A DNA stretch of 64,000 bases from Krasilnikovozyma curviuscula. Taxonomy: Eukaryota; Basidiomycota; Tremellomycetes; Cystofilobasidiales; Mrakiaceae. Position numbers and translations under genes: made by a program. Below, piece by piece: positions 36,001-47,597 of the stretch; position 1 is the first letter of the stretch; each line of letters begins with the position of its first letter. The notes under the pieces were generated by a model. It did not search any database. It worked only from the letters and a program-made list of their open reading frames with translations, and was not told the origin of the DNA. The stretch spans positions 1 through 64,000 of the forward strand of contig MVAQ01000072.1 in NCBI GenBank assembly GCA_014825775.1, given 5' to 3'.

Positions 36001-37280
36001 CGTCCACGCCATCAGAGGATCTCGTATCATTTTCCAAAGAATGAGAAACTACGCCATCTACGCCTGTGCCGTCACTATCAGAATCGTCGTTTCCTTCGCT
36101 GTCCTCGCTTTCGCCTACAAGTTCAACTTCCCTCCATTCATGGTTCTTATTATCGCTGTCCTTAACGATGGTACAATCATGACCTTGTCCCTTGATCGTG
36201 TCTTGCCATCCATGACGTGAGTCCCTTGCCCTCCTCCTACCTCTAAGGCCATCCAATTTATTAATGGTTGTATTTTTCCTTTCATTTTTCAGTCCAGATC
36301 ACTGGGACTTGGCCGAGATCTTCTCTTACGCTTTTGCCTACGGTCTTTACCTCACCCTCTCTACCGTTGTCCTCTTCATTGTCATGCACAACACCAACTT
36401 CTTCGAGAACAGATTCGGTGTTGAGGCTATCAAGGAAGTTAACGATCCAAGAGGTCACATGGTTATTTGTATGTTTCTAATTTTACGTCTAGATCTAGTT
36501 CATATACTAACTGTTGTCTTTGTGCCACACAGACCTCCAAGTCGCTATCATTTCCCAGGCTCTTATCTTCATTACCCGTTCCCACGGATGGTGTTTCATG
36601 GAGAGACCATCTACTGCCCTCATGCTTGCCTTCTGTCTTGCTCAGCTCGTTTCTTCCATCATTGCCGCCTTCGGGTACGTCTATTTCTGTACATATACCC
36701 ACTCTTCACTTTCTGATTTCTGTCTTAATTTTCCAACAGTAACTGGGGCTTCTCCAGTGTCAAGGGTATCTCTGGTGGATGGATTGGTATCGTTTGGGTT
36801 TGGAACATCGTTTGGTGAGTAAAGAGTTTACTTTCCTTTTTGTCGGCTTCGTGCGCGGGTGGTTCTCTTGAGTGGATTAACTAACTCATAACGTTTTTAC
36901 AGGTTCTTCCCAATGGATTTGGTCAAGTTCGGAATGAAGGCTACTGTCATCAAGGCTTTGCAAGCCAGAGCTCACGCTTCTAGACCATCTATGGATGGAA
37001 CTACTGGAACCGAGATGCACAGAACCGTCTCCAGACACGAATCTCTTTACAGCAACAGAACCAACTTCATCAACAGAAACCTCCGAAAGGTTGGTCTTGG
37101 ACAAGGCAAGGTTTCTATGTCGAAGAACGAGCAGGAACGCTTTGGAAGCGCTCAGATCAGTAAGTCGTGCCTGATTGGTATTTCTTTTTGTGAAAACTTA
37201 ACTAATATTTTCCTTTTCCCCCTCAATCAGACCAATCTGGCTCCCAACTCGCTCGTCACCCATCGAGACCAGCTGCTTAA
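33045..37280 (+). CDS. PMA1: Plasma-membrane P-type H+-ATPase
   Basis: Sixteen exons join without frame errors into 989 residues ([15 protein letters not shown] ... [10 protein letters not shown]). All P3A landmarks are visible: [19 protein letters not shown] (first membrane hairpin), [12 protein letters not shown] (actuator TGES), [20 protein letters not shown] (ion-site helix M4), [14 protein letters not shown] (phosphorylated Asp), KMVTGDQLA and [18 protein letters not shown]. The hinge reads [18 protein letters not shown], where most relatives have V in place of [16 protein letters not shown] (M6) follows. The core resembles the plant-like fungal class (Ustilago Pma2 type) rather than the baker's-yeast type. 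The C-terminal tail ([17 protein letters not shown] onward) is long and Ser/Arg-rich, a probable autoinhibitory, phospho-regulated region. Codon use is strongly biased (CCA, GGT, GCC, AGA), as expected for high expression. The enzyme pumps protons to energise nutrient uptake. Confidence 0.97.
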
Positions 37281-37726
37281 GGTTGTTCTCCTCATACCCT
37301 CTATCCCCATACCACACTCCATCCTCTGCACTTCCCACCTTCATTCAATTCATAATAGACTCAATTACTTATTCATCAGTATTTGCCGTAATCGAATCCA
37401 ATTAACTTCGTAATTTAAAACAAACAAACATCCAAATGTCATAAGGAGCGACCAAAAAGCCACTACTTCATGCTTCTTCTATCAACAAAGTTTGTAACGC
37501 AGTATAGACTTTTTTGACTTCACACTGCACAAATTGCTACGAAATGCATTGCAAGATGTTTCTGTGGTGCGTTCTCTCAACTCGAGCTGTGGGAATTCTC
37601 CTCGAGAGCGTGGGATTCGGGTTCGGAAGGAACACGGGAGACACGAAGTTAATAGAGGGCAACGCCGCTCCGTTCACTGATCTTCTCTTCAACCACATCC
37701 TCCTCTCGTGAATCTTAAATAGAATT
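37281..37726 (+). other. Short intergenic region
   Basis: 3' UTR of PMA1 and promoter of the hydrolase-like gene. An open frame at 37514-37711 has no domain and no context support. Confidence 0.5.
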
Positions 37727-39543
37727 ATGTCTGGGTTTGCTACTTTCTACGACCCGAATGCCGAGAGTGAGAAGGAGGTCCCTCTTCCCTCAGCGAAGCC
37801 AATCCCCCTGGGTCCAAACGTCACCCTCTGGCCCCCACTCACCCGAAGGGGAACCGGTCCTGGCTTGGTCATCGTTCGAGCTGAGCCGAAGGACATCCCT
37901 TCCAAATGGGAAGATCACCTCGATCCTACTCCTCTCAAGAAATGGGCTGGTATGTAGCACCAAACGGCGTCTTTCCCCTCATACCGAATCGATTCTCACT
38001 GAGAGTTTTATCTTTCGTCACAGAGGAGGGATACTCAACCGTCGAGATCTTGGTTGATTCCTCGGCTGAAGGTGCTTGGGATGTCGCACAGGGTTTCAAG
38101 GAAGGTATCAAAGCCATCCTCTCTCTCCCAGAAACAGACAAGAAAGACAAGATTGGTCTCGTTGTGTACGAACCTTCAGCTCTCTCCGCAGTTGTTTCTC
38201 TGCTCCCATCCCACCCAATCATCTGCTCGTTAGTCGCCTTTACCCCTGAGCCAGTCGAAAGCATCCCTATCCCGGCTCTCTTCCACTGCCACGCACCATT
38301 CGAAGTCACTCCTGAACTTGCTGCCAAATTCGACAACCTTTTTGCGTACGAAGATGCCGCTTCTCACTTCTTCATCCAGCCGGACCACAAGGACTTCTTG
38401 GTAGACCTTAACGGTCTGGTCCATTGCCGATCGCTCGAGTTCTTGAGAAGAGAAGTTGGCGGTCCATATTTCCCTCTAGAGAAGATCTGGGACGAGCACA
38501 CTTACTTTGAGTTCGTGGATAGATCTGTTGCGAAGACAATGGGAGTGAGTAGCAGTAACGACCTTACCAGCGTTGGTTGGATACTAATTACACTATTCTT
38601 GGTCGCAGACGATGGTGGACAACCCGTGAGCTTTTTCCGAAAGTACTATTATGGCATTGACTAACTTCTTGCATTATCTCTCTCTCTCTCAGCTACGTAA
38701 ATCACGTTCCAACTCTGACTGGGTAAGGGTTTTTATGGTCATTTTGCGAGGCTGCGCTATGGACTCATCTGGTTCTGCGTTGCTTCTTCCAGTGGTATTG
38801 GCCGAAAGAACCTTGGTGCCTTTTATAGAGATCACTTCATTTTCAGCAATCCGCAAGATATCAAGAACAAGGTTATCTCACGGACCATCGGTACCAACAC
38901 TGTGAGTGACCGTCGATCTCTCATCTCTTTCTTGTCATGTTTTCTTGGACTGACCGATGTTTGTACTACTTTGGGAATGAAGATTGTTGATGAATTCGTC
39001 ATGGTGCGTATCTCACTTTTTCGTGTACGAGACAAACCGTTGCCAATTATCTACCTCTTCGTCGCTATCAGTCTTTCACTCACGACAAGATGATCAACTG
39101 GCTTGCTCCTGGTGTTCCACCTACTGGAAATTTCGTCTCATTCCCGTGAGTTCATCTATAGCCCCCAACCACCTTTATTACCAATCTTGACTTTCGTTTG
39201 GCTTTTTCCCAGAATGACGTCTGTTGTCAACATTAGAGGTGATAGGTGAGAAATACTCCACTTCCATACATAAAGGTTCTGTCTGACAATTTTTTCTGCC
39301 CTCGCTAGACTATTCCACGAACACATTGGCTGGTCGGCAGACAACGTCTACAAGCAACTTGGTCTACTCCCTGACTGGGTTCCATTTCCTTACCCAATCA
39401 AGACCGGTGAGTTCGCAGGAAAGAAGGTTGAAGTGCGACTCCCAATTGTTGGTGCTGAAGCCGGTGAGAAGATGTTGGACAAGGACTCCATCGAGAGCAA
39501 CATCATGATTGGACCAACGTACGGAGTTCGGGAGGCAAAGTAG
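37727..39543 (+). CDS. Degenerate dienelactone-hydrolase domain fused to a SnoaL-like (NTF2) domain
   Basis: Nine exons (37727-37949, 38024-38544, 38609-38625, 38693-38722, 38793-38901, 38983-39003, 39072-39145, 39213-39245, 39309-39543) give 420 residues in frame. The first half (GPGLVIVRAEPKDIPSKWED, KIGLVVYEPSALSAVVSLLP, FHCHAPFEVTPELAAKFDNL, HFFIQPDHKDFL) follows the dienelactone-hydrolase fold, but the nucleophile elbow GYCFGG is replaced by VYEPSA. The second half (NHVPTLTGGIGRKNLGAFYR, FIFSNPQDIKNKVISRTIGT, IVDEFVMSFTHDKMINWL, LFHEHIGWSADNVYKQLGLL) is the SnoaL-like domain that follows DLH domains in many fungal proteins. Exons of 17, 30, 21 and 33 bases encode the domain joint. A hydrolytic role for the first domain is doubtful; the second domain may bind or isomerise a small ligand. 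The function is unknown. Confidence 0.85.
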
Positions 39544-39948
39544 AAGAGGGTTTAGAAACTAGTTGTAATGGCAATTCCTTTCATCACTTAGAGATGGTCT
39601 ATGAATCTTTTGCTTTGATACTACATGAAAAAGCGGCATCAGTTAACTGCTCGGTTGCGACGTTTGTTGTGGTGGCACCTTTACTGTACGGTCAACATTC
39701 ATCAGGGCATACTCCGATCTAACTGCAGAGAGCTCATTTCCATCTTTCTGATAAGTACACCTTCTTGTCTTGTAAAGTACCAATTGATAAGACTGGAAAA
39801 GTCATCCTGTTCGCGTCTTTTTTTACTGGCGCTCACTGCGATTTTCTCCTCTGATCTGCCAACTGCCTTCAGCTCGACCTGCTATTCAAGCTGGATTCTG
39901 AAGAAGATCTGGTGAAATCTTTCTCTCTTAGATTCACTTGGTCTTACC
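39544..39948 (+). other. Short intergenic region
   Basis: 3' flank of the hydrolase-like gene and promoter of the uS9m gene; nothing else was recognised. Confidence 0.5.
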
Positions 39949-41222
39949 ATGTCGTTCAGTAGGTTACCACCTTCAGTCCGACGAGCTTCACCGTCCACTG
40001 TCGCTTCGTCTTCCAAATTATTCCGTCAAACCATTCAAACATCAGCATACGTCCCATCAGGAGCTCAGCCGCCCCTATTTGATCCTGTACATCGACCTTT
40101 GCCGTCCCACAAAGCTTACTATGCTGGTCTTGGGCATTTTTCCAACGCTATGGTAGACTTGGAAATAGCCATTACTCAAACTAAAGCATACCTTCACGAC
40201 ATTCATCTATGGCCTAAGCTCCCTTCCATGGTCTTACCTTCAACGATAACCAGAAGGCCCTCTCCGATTCAAGACAAATGGATAGGTTTGGGTGTCATGA
40301 GGACTCAGTTCCTCGAGGCCAATTTAAAAGAGACCGACAGAGCGAGGATGACGGCTCTGTGTGCTGAATTGACGCACTTGCAGGAAATTGGAGAGGTAGC
40401 AGGTCAGGAGGATGTTGTTTCTGAAATCAAGAAGGTGCTCAAGGTCTTTGCTCGAAAATCTGGCACGGAAAAGTACTCGCAGGAGAAGGAGGTTGTCGAA
40501 GGAGAAGAGGCAAATGAACTGGCTGATGCTACGACGGAAGTGAGCGAAGCTTCAAAAATGAAGGAGGTGGAGCTCATTGACCAATATGGAAGGTCGAGCG
40601 GGAGAGGATACAAGAAGCTATCCAAGGCCCAAGCCTGGATTATTCCCACATCACAAACAGCACCCATCCTCAACCCACCTCACATTCAATCACTACTTCA
40701 ATCCAATGTACCATCTCCATCATCACCTATAGAGCTTGGTCAAATATTAATCAACCAGCTTCCTCTCCACCACTTCTTCAAACAGACCCACGAACGAGAA
40801 GCCGTTCTTAGACCTTTCAAGCTGACTGGCCTGATAGGGGCCTTCAACGTGTTTGCTGTGGTTGATGGTCCAATACTAGTTGGAAAAAGCAAGGCCGACG
40901 CTGTCGCAATGGCAATTGCGAACGCGCTAGTGAAGCATCAAGGAGAAAAAGTGCAAGCTGTGTTGGACGATGGTGAGTGTGTAAAGCGGCAATCTGCTCC
41001 TTCACTTTCTGACCCTTGTTACTCCATCGCATACATTTTGATCGCTCGTTATTCTCTAGCTTTGCTGACGGTTGGAGATCGTAGGCACAGGCTACGAAAG
41101 AACACCAACATGAGGGGCCACAATGCTGCCGTAAGTTTTTCTTTTCTCCATTCAGGATTGGAACCACAGCTGATAACTCTCTGCGGCTTTACGCTTCATA
41201 GAACCGATGGGTCAAACGTTAA
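39949..41222 (+). CDS. MRPS9: Mitochondrial small-subunit ribosomal protein uS9m
   Basis: Three exons (39949-40972, 41060-41130, 41202-41222) give 371 residues. The N-terminus (MSFSRLPPSVRRASPSTVAS, KLFRQTIQTSAY) is a basic mitochondrial presequence. A fungal-specific middle is followed by the conserved S9 domain: GRGYKKLSKAQAWIIP, LGQILINQLPLHHFFKQ, EREAVLRPFKLTGLIGAFNV and SKADAVAMAIANALVKHQGE. Choosing the acceptor at 41059 gives ALLTVGDRRHRLRKNTN, and the last 21-base exon gives NRWVKR-stop. This restores the universal basic S9 tail, whose last residues reach the decoding site of the ribosome; that match decides both splice choices. The protein acts in mitochondrial translation. Confidence 0.93.
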
Positions 41223-41656
41223 GTTGGGTCCGGTGTTGTTTGCATGCTGGCTTCGTGGAGAAGGATGGCAGGGAACCTATAGGTACCTCGCTCCTGAGAT
41301 AGATTTATCTTTGTTTTATCTTTGAGACTGCAAGACGAAGCACTCAGCGTGTTGTTTTCGACAGCATTCCGTATCTTAGGGGGGGCTGGCAACACGCTCT
41401 TTTTTGCTGGGAAGAAAAGGCTTGATCGTGATATCAACAGACGAGCTGTCCTATGCTGCACGATCTTACTGAGATCAGTCACCAGAAAATGTCGAGCAAA
41501 AATGGCTGGTAAATACAGGCAGAAATAGAGGGGCGCGACCAGCTTTCAACCTCAAGAAAGTCTTTCACCTGAGAAACAAACCCTCACCGATACCTTCTCC
41601 CCCAATTTTCCTTCTTGGTCTTCAGGAGGCCAGGAAGCGCATCCAAGAAGGCTGCC
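41223..41656 (+). other. Short intergenic region
   Basis: uS9m 3' flank and Rif1 promoter. A pyrimidine-rich TTCTTGGTCTTCAG ending near 41624 could be an acceptor, so a first Rif1 exon may lie here. Confidence 0.4.
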
Positions 41657-44600
41657 ATGCCCAACTTCGACACTTTGGGCTCCTCTTCGGACGCGTTCTC
41701 CTCACCTCTTTCGAATGGCTTGTCGTCGAGGTTGCGTCGCCCTACTTTCTTTGGAATAGACACCAATAAGGAGAACCTGTACAATGCTTCACCTATTCCA
41801 CTCAAAGGTACGTCACTCCATTCTATGAAGCTGGAGAGCTGCTTGAATTCATTGCTTGCATATTCCTTTCCCTCGACTTGTCTTCCATCTCCAGTTCGCG
41901 TTAGTTCGACTAGTTTTCTAAAGAACCAACGCTCTGTGGTATTCTCACCTAACAACAGGATGCACCCTTACGAACTGTCACCTCGTGGGCTGCCATCCTC
42001 TTCACCGAAATCCGCGCAAACTTCGACCTCGAGGAGCCACCATCCAAAATCAACCCCAACACGAGGGATCTTGAAGCCAGCATCTTCAGCCATCAGGGTA
42101 GCTAGAGATGTTGCTGAAGGAACACGACTTAATATCAGAGGTGCTAAAAGGTTGATGATGTTTGGTTCGGATGGCTCAGATGACACGGTGGTTGGGGTGG
42201 TCGCGATGGATATCTGCGAAACTACACACTCAATGGCCAACGGAGAAAGAGAAGGAGAACATCAGGGAGAAGGTATAGATTATAGCAGCTCATCTCCATT
42301 ATCCTCAGTTCCACCGTCTTCGTCTGCAAATGGCAGCGGCTCGAACCCACAGAAACCGGCACCCCCACCAAATCCATCTCCACCGCCCCCACCACCTCCC
42401 GGTGATCAGCCGTATTCTGGAGATGGAGACGGTAGTGGAGGCTCTCCTCCAGGTGGAACACCGCCTCGAATGCCATCAAGGGATCCAGAAGAGATCGCGG
42501 TCGAATTGATGCTCACAGTCCACACTTTGGTGTCAGTCGAAGGCCCTGCATATGAACCAGCTTCCAATATTTCTCTCATGGAACTGAGCGATGCCTACGA
42601 AGTGCTCGTGAAACAGATGCGATTCCTTACTACTCCAACTGCAGCCAACCCAACACCCATACAATCGGATTCCCCAGCTTTCGAACCTTTGCGCTCTAAC
42701 GCCGCCAAATTAATGAGAGCCTTCGAGAGAGATCTGATAAAGGTCCTCATCTTAGCTAGCTCTTCTTCAACATCATCAATTTCTTCACCGTCACTGAATG
42801 GCTTCAAGAATGAAGGCGGGCTCTCGTCATCTTCAGACGGCTTCGCTGCTGCTGCCGTGAAACAGGGGTTCTCTGAAGCTGAAATCACTCGAAGAAGAGA
42901 GCAGACGCTAGTCGGAAACGCTTGCTTGAAGTGGCTAGCACTCTTCTTCTACTCCAAAGAAGTTCATGGATGTTTTGATGGTAAAATTCGCTCGTTCCTC
43001 GACCGTTTGAGTTCTTTGTTTGACACTGAGATCTGTTACGTCTTTCTTTTGTTTCGTGGTATAGAATCCCAAATCTTCTCGCTCTTTAAACTGTTGATTA
43101 GCATCGCCAACCACGAAGGATTAGCAACCACCCAAGCGTCCAAACGGTCATACCACCTTACTCTTTACGCCCTATCCAACATCCGAATCCCTCAAAGATT
43201 AGTTGCCCCAGTAACTCCTCAACTCACGGATACGATTCGTCGAGCGGTGGATGAGAGCTACCATGTCAATCTCACATTGAACAAGAAGGGTGAACTGAAT
43301 CCTAAAGCTAAGTTGGAGGGTGTTGGAATCTTGTTCAACGTCTTCACAAACTATCCGAATTACTTCCTTCCAACTGCTTCTAAGTACTGGATCCCAATCT
43401 TGCTCAAAAGTCTCACGTCCACCTCTCATCCGATCAGAAGCAAAACGACTGCTGCGCTGGGTGCCTTAGTTCTTGCTGGACAAGATTGGCTAGCCACGGC
43501 CGAGTCTGAGTTCTTGGGTGATGAGGATAACAACAAGAAGAAGCAGCTACTCCACTCTGTTATGACAATCAAAGAGGAGATGGAAGTCAGCGCGCTGAAG
43601 AGTTGCAAAGGCGTGGGTTTGAGAGTGAGGCTGTTAACGGAGATATCGGAAGTGCTCTCAACATCTCTAAAAACTCACCGTTTGTCGACTTTTCTTCCTC
43701 TTCCGTTATCAATGGTGATCCATCACTAACAACTGTGGTTTCGTTTTCATTTGGGATCAGCTCAATGGGCCGTCGTCAGTTGGTCAGTCATCTTGACACT
43801 TCTTGGAAGAGAAGCATTTGCAATCTCTAGTGATTCTCTTCTGGATGTCGTGAAGCCGGCGCTTGTACCCAACGAACGTCAAGATGGAATTGTCACCCTA
43901 TTCTCTAGTGCATGGGGTCACCTGCTGCATTCGATGTTTAGTTCCAACGCCAACAGGTATTTCGACTCAAGATCTCACCAGTTCAATGTCAGCTATGACT
44001 TTAGCTTCCTGTTGGCTCCCAAGCGTGTCAAATTCATGTATAGTCTTGCCCGAACTGCTTTAGCGAAGCTGGACGACGCTCGAATCTCACAGGTCGACGT
44101 CACTCTCAAAGATGGCTCACCCTCTAGGAAATGGAAGAGGCGAGGTAAAGATTTTGAGCAAGCTCAAAAGTTTGCTAGATGGGTCAATGATGCTGTTGAG
44201 ACTATTCCAGCCGTCTTCTACGCCTGGACTGGTGCTATCTTGCACTCCTCGTCCTTCAGTCAACTAGCATACCCGGACAGCTTCTCAGATAGCGCTGATA
44301 CCAACTCTAGATCAGCAACGTGTTACAGTCATTCAGGAACAAGTTCTTCGGATGACAGTGCTTCTAACTCGACATCGGTCCCGCACCTACAAGACACGCT
44401 CACAAACTTGGATCAGGTCTTTGAGCTAGTGGTGGAGCCTCTGCTCAAATCCTGTCTGAATGTGATAGCGATGGATGATGCAAAGAAAATGGGATGGTGC
44501 TGCTTGTCAGCAATAGTGGGGGACGGATCAGGTCATCTACAGCGACCATGGTCTCTAGATGATTTACTTTGTCGTCCCTTCCTCACTGGCGAAATATCAT

Positions 44601-47406
44601 CAGCAGATGTTGATCTACAAGACCCTGCATCTCTATACAGTCTCGCCATCAGTGCGTCCTCCAAACGAGTTCATCCAAAGCAGATACCAGCTTGGCCACC
44701 TGTGTGGATTGCAACGAGATTCTCCAAAATGATGGCTCTATTCGAGCATTCAATTTTAGGCCTCCGTGGAGTTAGTGGTGTCTCTCTTCACGGCCAAGAC
44801 GACGACTGGATCAGGTGTGCGGACGGTTATAAAATCTTACCTGTACATGCGCTTTAGTTCTCTTCTCGTCTCTTTCGTGACTAACTTTCATTGCTATCGT
44901 TCGATATTTGGTACTTAGAAACCTCTTGCAGCCATTTGGGAGTCTTTACTCAAATGTCTGACTGAATTGCAGCCTCGTGAAGGAGAATACCCTCAGTACG
45001 CATACGTAGCGGGAATGGAAGAAGTACACAAATTAATCCACACAATCCTCGTAACCCACCCCGATACCTATTTACCTCCGACGTTGGAGGCTTACGAAGA
45101 CAAAGATCTCTACCGGCTTTCCTTGACGGACTATCTTGTGGGAGTCGCCATCAACATCCTTGGATCACCAGCATTTGCGATGCTCCGGTTGGCACGTCAA
45201 GATGGTGAAATTATTGGTGCCCATCCCAAGACCACAAACTGTACCTCTGCAGGTCTTCTTCTGTCTGAACTCTTTACTTCATATCCAACCCAGAGTTCTC
45301 ATCGACCTGCTTTCCTCGCCCTCATGGAAAAGCTAATTGAGGCTGGTGTCTGCGACTTCTATCACCTTGGAGATGTCACCCGAACGTTTCAAGACACAGC
45401 CTCAGATGTTGAAGAACTACAATACGGTTTGTGGAAAATGATCAGTGAGTTTTTTCCCATCTTCGTTGACCTGCAAGATGGTTTTTTCTCACTTTCTTCA
45501 ACCTCAATCAGCGAGGAAATGGTTGAACATGCCCAAACCTACCGTTAGGACGCTATCATCGGAACAGAGCGAAGCCCAAGGCCACAATCTCACGATTATG
45601 GTCATGTGTGATCTGCTTGTGATGCCTTTCAGGGCTTTCAAAACTATTTGGAGAAACGTTTCTCGCTCGACATTTGAGTTATGGGATAACCTTCTCTGGT
45701 CAGCAATTGAGCGTGCCGCAGCGAAACATCTCAATCCAAATATGATGGTCATCGAGCACATGACAGCAGGGTTAGAGGACAATGGCGTGCTGGAAAGGTA
45801 CGTATGCACACGGCCTTGTACATCACCAGTGTTTGATGTTTTCTTTACCTTTCAACTCTTTCAGCCCATCGCTTCCTCTCATTTGGTGTCTTGGTGCCGC
45901 TGTTCAAGCTCTCGACTTTTCTGGTCAAGCTCTCCTGACAACAGATCAGGATTTGAAGAAACGTCATATCGGGAACGGTTTGCCAAAGGATTTCTTGAAG
46001 CTAATCAAATCTACACTAGATGAAGTCTTTGAGCGTGCCACAGAGTACCCAGAACTCATTGAACCTGCGTCAATCTTGATGGACCTCCTCGGTCAAATGA
46101 TGGAGGAAGTGCCGATTATCTTCGTCTGGAAGGTCTGGGAAACGCTACACACCGTTATTGAGAGATGGGCCAAGGACAAGCAGCTTGGCGAAGAATATCT
46201 CAGTGACGAACTAAGGTTTCGAGCGGTAAGCCGGTCTCATGGCTTGCTTTATATCCGAAAATTCCTTACTAAACTTTTCTCTGGACAACAGATTCGTAAC
46301 ATCTATATCTCGGCCTTGAAAGCGCTCAGTCAGAGTGCACCAACCACTGATGGAGATGAATGTCGAGCTTTCCACCCCTCTGTCGACACCTTCCAGAAGC
46401 TCTCGAAGTTCTTGTCGTGCTGCATCAATGAGCCGGACAGCGACTTGATATCCAGCTTCGTGGATTTCTGGTTTCTCACGTTCGAGAAGTTGGCACATGA
46501 GAGTTTGCTACCACTTCAAAGCAATCCTTTGATCCAGCTGATCTTGAAAGATCATTCAGGTATCCGCGTAGAACTTCCTACAGGATCTATTGCAGCTTCA
46601 CCATCTCCTCGGCCTCAACTCGCCCAACCAAATGAGAGAGGCAGAACGCCAAAGTCTCCATCTGCTGTGTGGAAAAAGCCATCAAGGTCTCCTTCAACAG
46701 GTCCGCAGTGTTCATTCCATCGATATTTTTGCAACTGTCGAAGTGATGGGCTGACTCGTCCGTTTTTACCGTTTTTACCAGCGTCATCGAAATCACGCTC
46801 TCGTACATCCTCTAATCCTGGACGTAGTCGGAAATTCTCAAAGGCTGAAGCTGATCATCTTCAAGGTCACACCAGCTCGTCACGAAGAGCTGTTTCACGA
46901 ATACCGTGGGTCGAATTGCTTTGTGTGGTGTGGCGATCAATATGTCGGTGTGAATACTGAATTTTGCCTGAGATTCTTTAGGCATAACCCCAAAGCACGA
47001 AAACGTCAACCTTTGTCCAAAGAATCCCCTTCAGGTGCATCTGATAAGGACAGGGATATTGGAATGACTATCACTGAGCGGTCAATACCACCCAATCGTG
47101 ACGAGTAAGTAGATCATCTTCCCCCTTAGCCGGTATCTTTCGAGGAAACGTTTTCAGATACTCTATCCGTGCTCCTCTTGTAGTGCTCCAACAATTACAA
47201 CTCCACGTTCGCACCGACGCCAAGCTCGAACACCTTCATACAATGAAGCTTCCTCAGAAGACGAAGACGAACGCAACAACGCCGACGATGCAGATGATTG
47301 GGCTCGTCCTAACCAGAATGGAGAGAATAACGCTGATGATGATGTTGAGATGTATCATACTCAAGATGAGGATATGGGTTTTCGGGTAAAGAGAACGAGA
47401 CGATGA
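41657..47406 (+). CDS. RIF1: Rif1 telomere/replication-timing protein
   Basis: A chain of long exons encodes a protein of roughly 1,600-1,700 residues. The disordered N-terminus holds two PP1-docking motifs seen in yeast Rif1: an RVxF-type RSVVF at 41930-41944 and a SILK-type GILK at about 42065-42076. A Pro-rich stretch is followed by the Rif1 N-terminal HEAT array, with segments such as LVAPVTPQLTDTIRRAVDES, FNVFTNYPNYFLPTASKYWI, LLKSLTSTSHPIRSKTTAAL, QWAVVSWSVILTLLGREAFA and SWLS-like helical pairs to about 46500. The C-terminus is disordered, with basic and acidic runs ending GFRVKRTRR at 47406. An intron near 46745-46788 is needed to leave a wrong frame. Rif1 recruits PP1 to counter DDK at origins and limits telomere extension and end resection. 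The start at 41657 is tentative. Confidence 0.85.
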
Positions 47407-47597
47407 AGATTCAGCAGTAGAAGTGACGGCTTGTAAGATATTGTATATTTCCTGTCAGCTTTTTTCCCTTGCATTGGATCTTGAACTACACGCATACTGT
47501 ATACCTATCGCATGTTTATTTTCTATCTTTACTTCGTCGTCCCTGACAAGCAGCTTGCGAGGAAATATGCAACGGCAGATCTCTCATATCTATCCAT

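Noticed and set aside
34729..36256. Long minus-strand open frames opposite PMA1
   Set aside because: They mirror the strongly biased codon use of PMA1; no domain and no independent start or splice logic.
40973..41110. uS9m ending early with GTGYERTPT after splicing at the TAG or CAG near 41086-41092
   Set aside because: The acceptor at 41059 and a last 21-base exon restore the conserved S9 tail ending NRWVKR, so the early stop is not real.
46690..46960. Rif1 ending at 46960 in the frame reading CSFHRYFCNCRSD
   Set aside because: Removing an intron at about 46745-46788 opens a different frame that stays coding to 47406 and has good composition.
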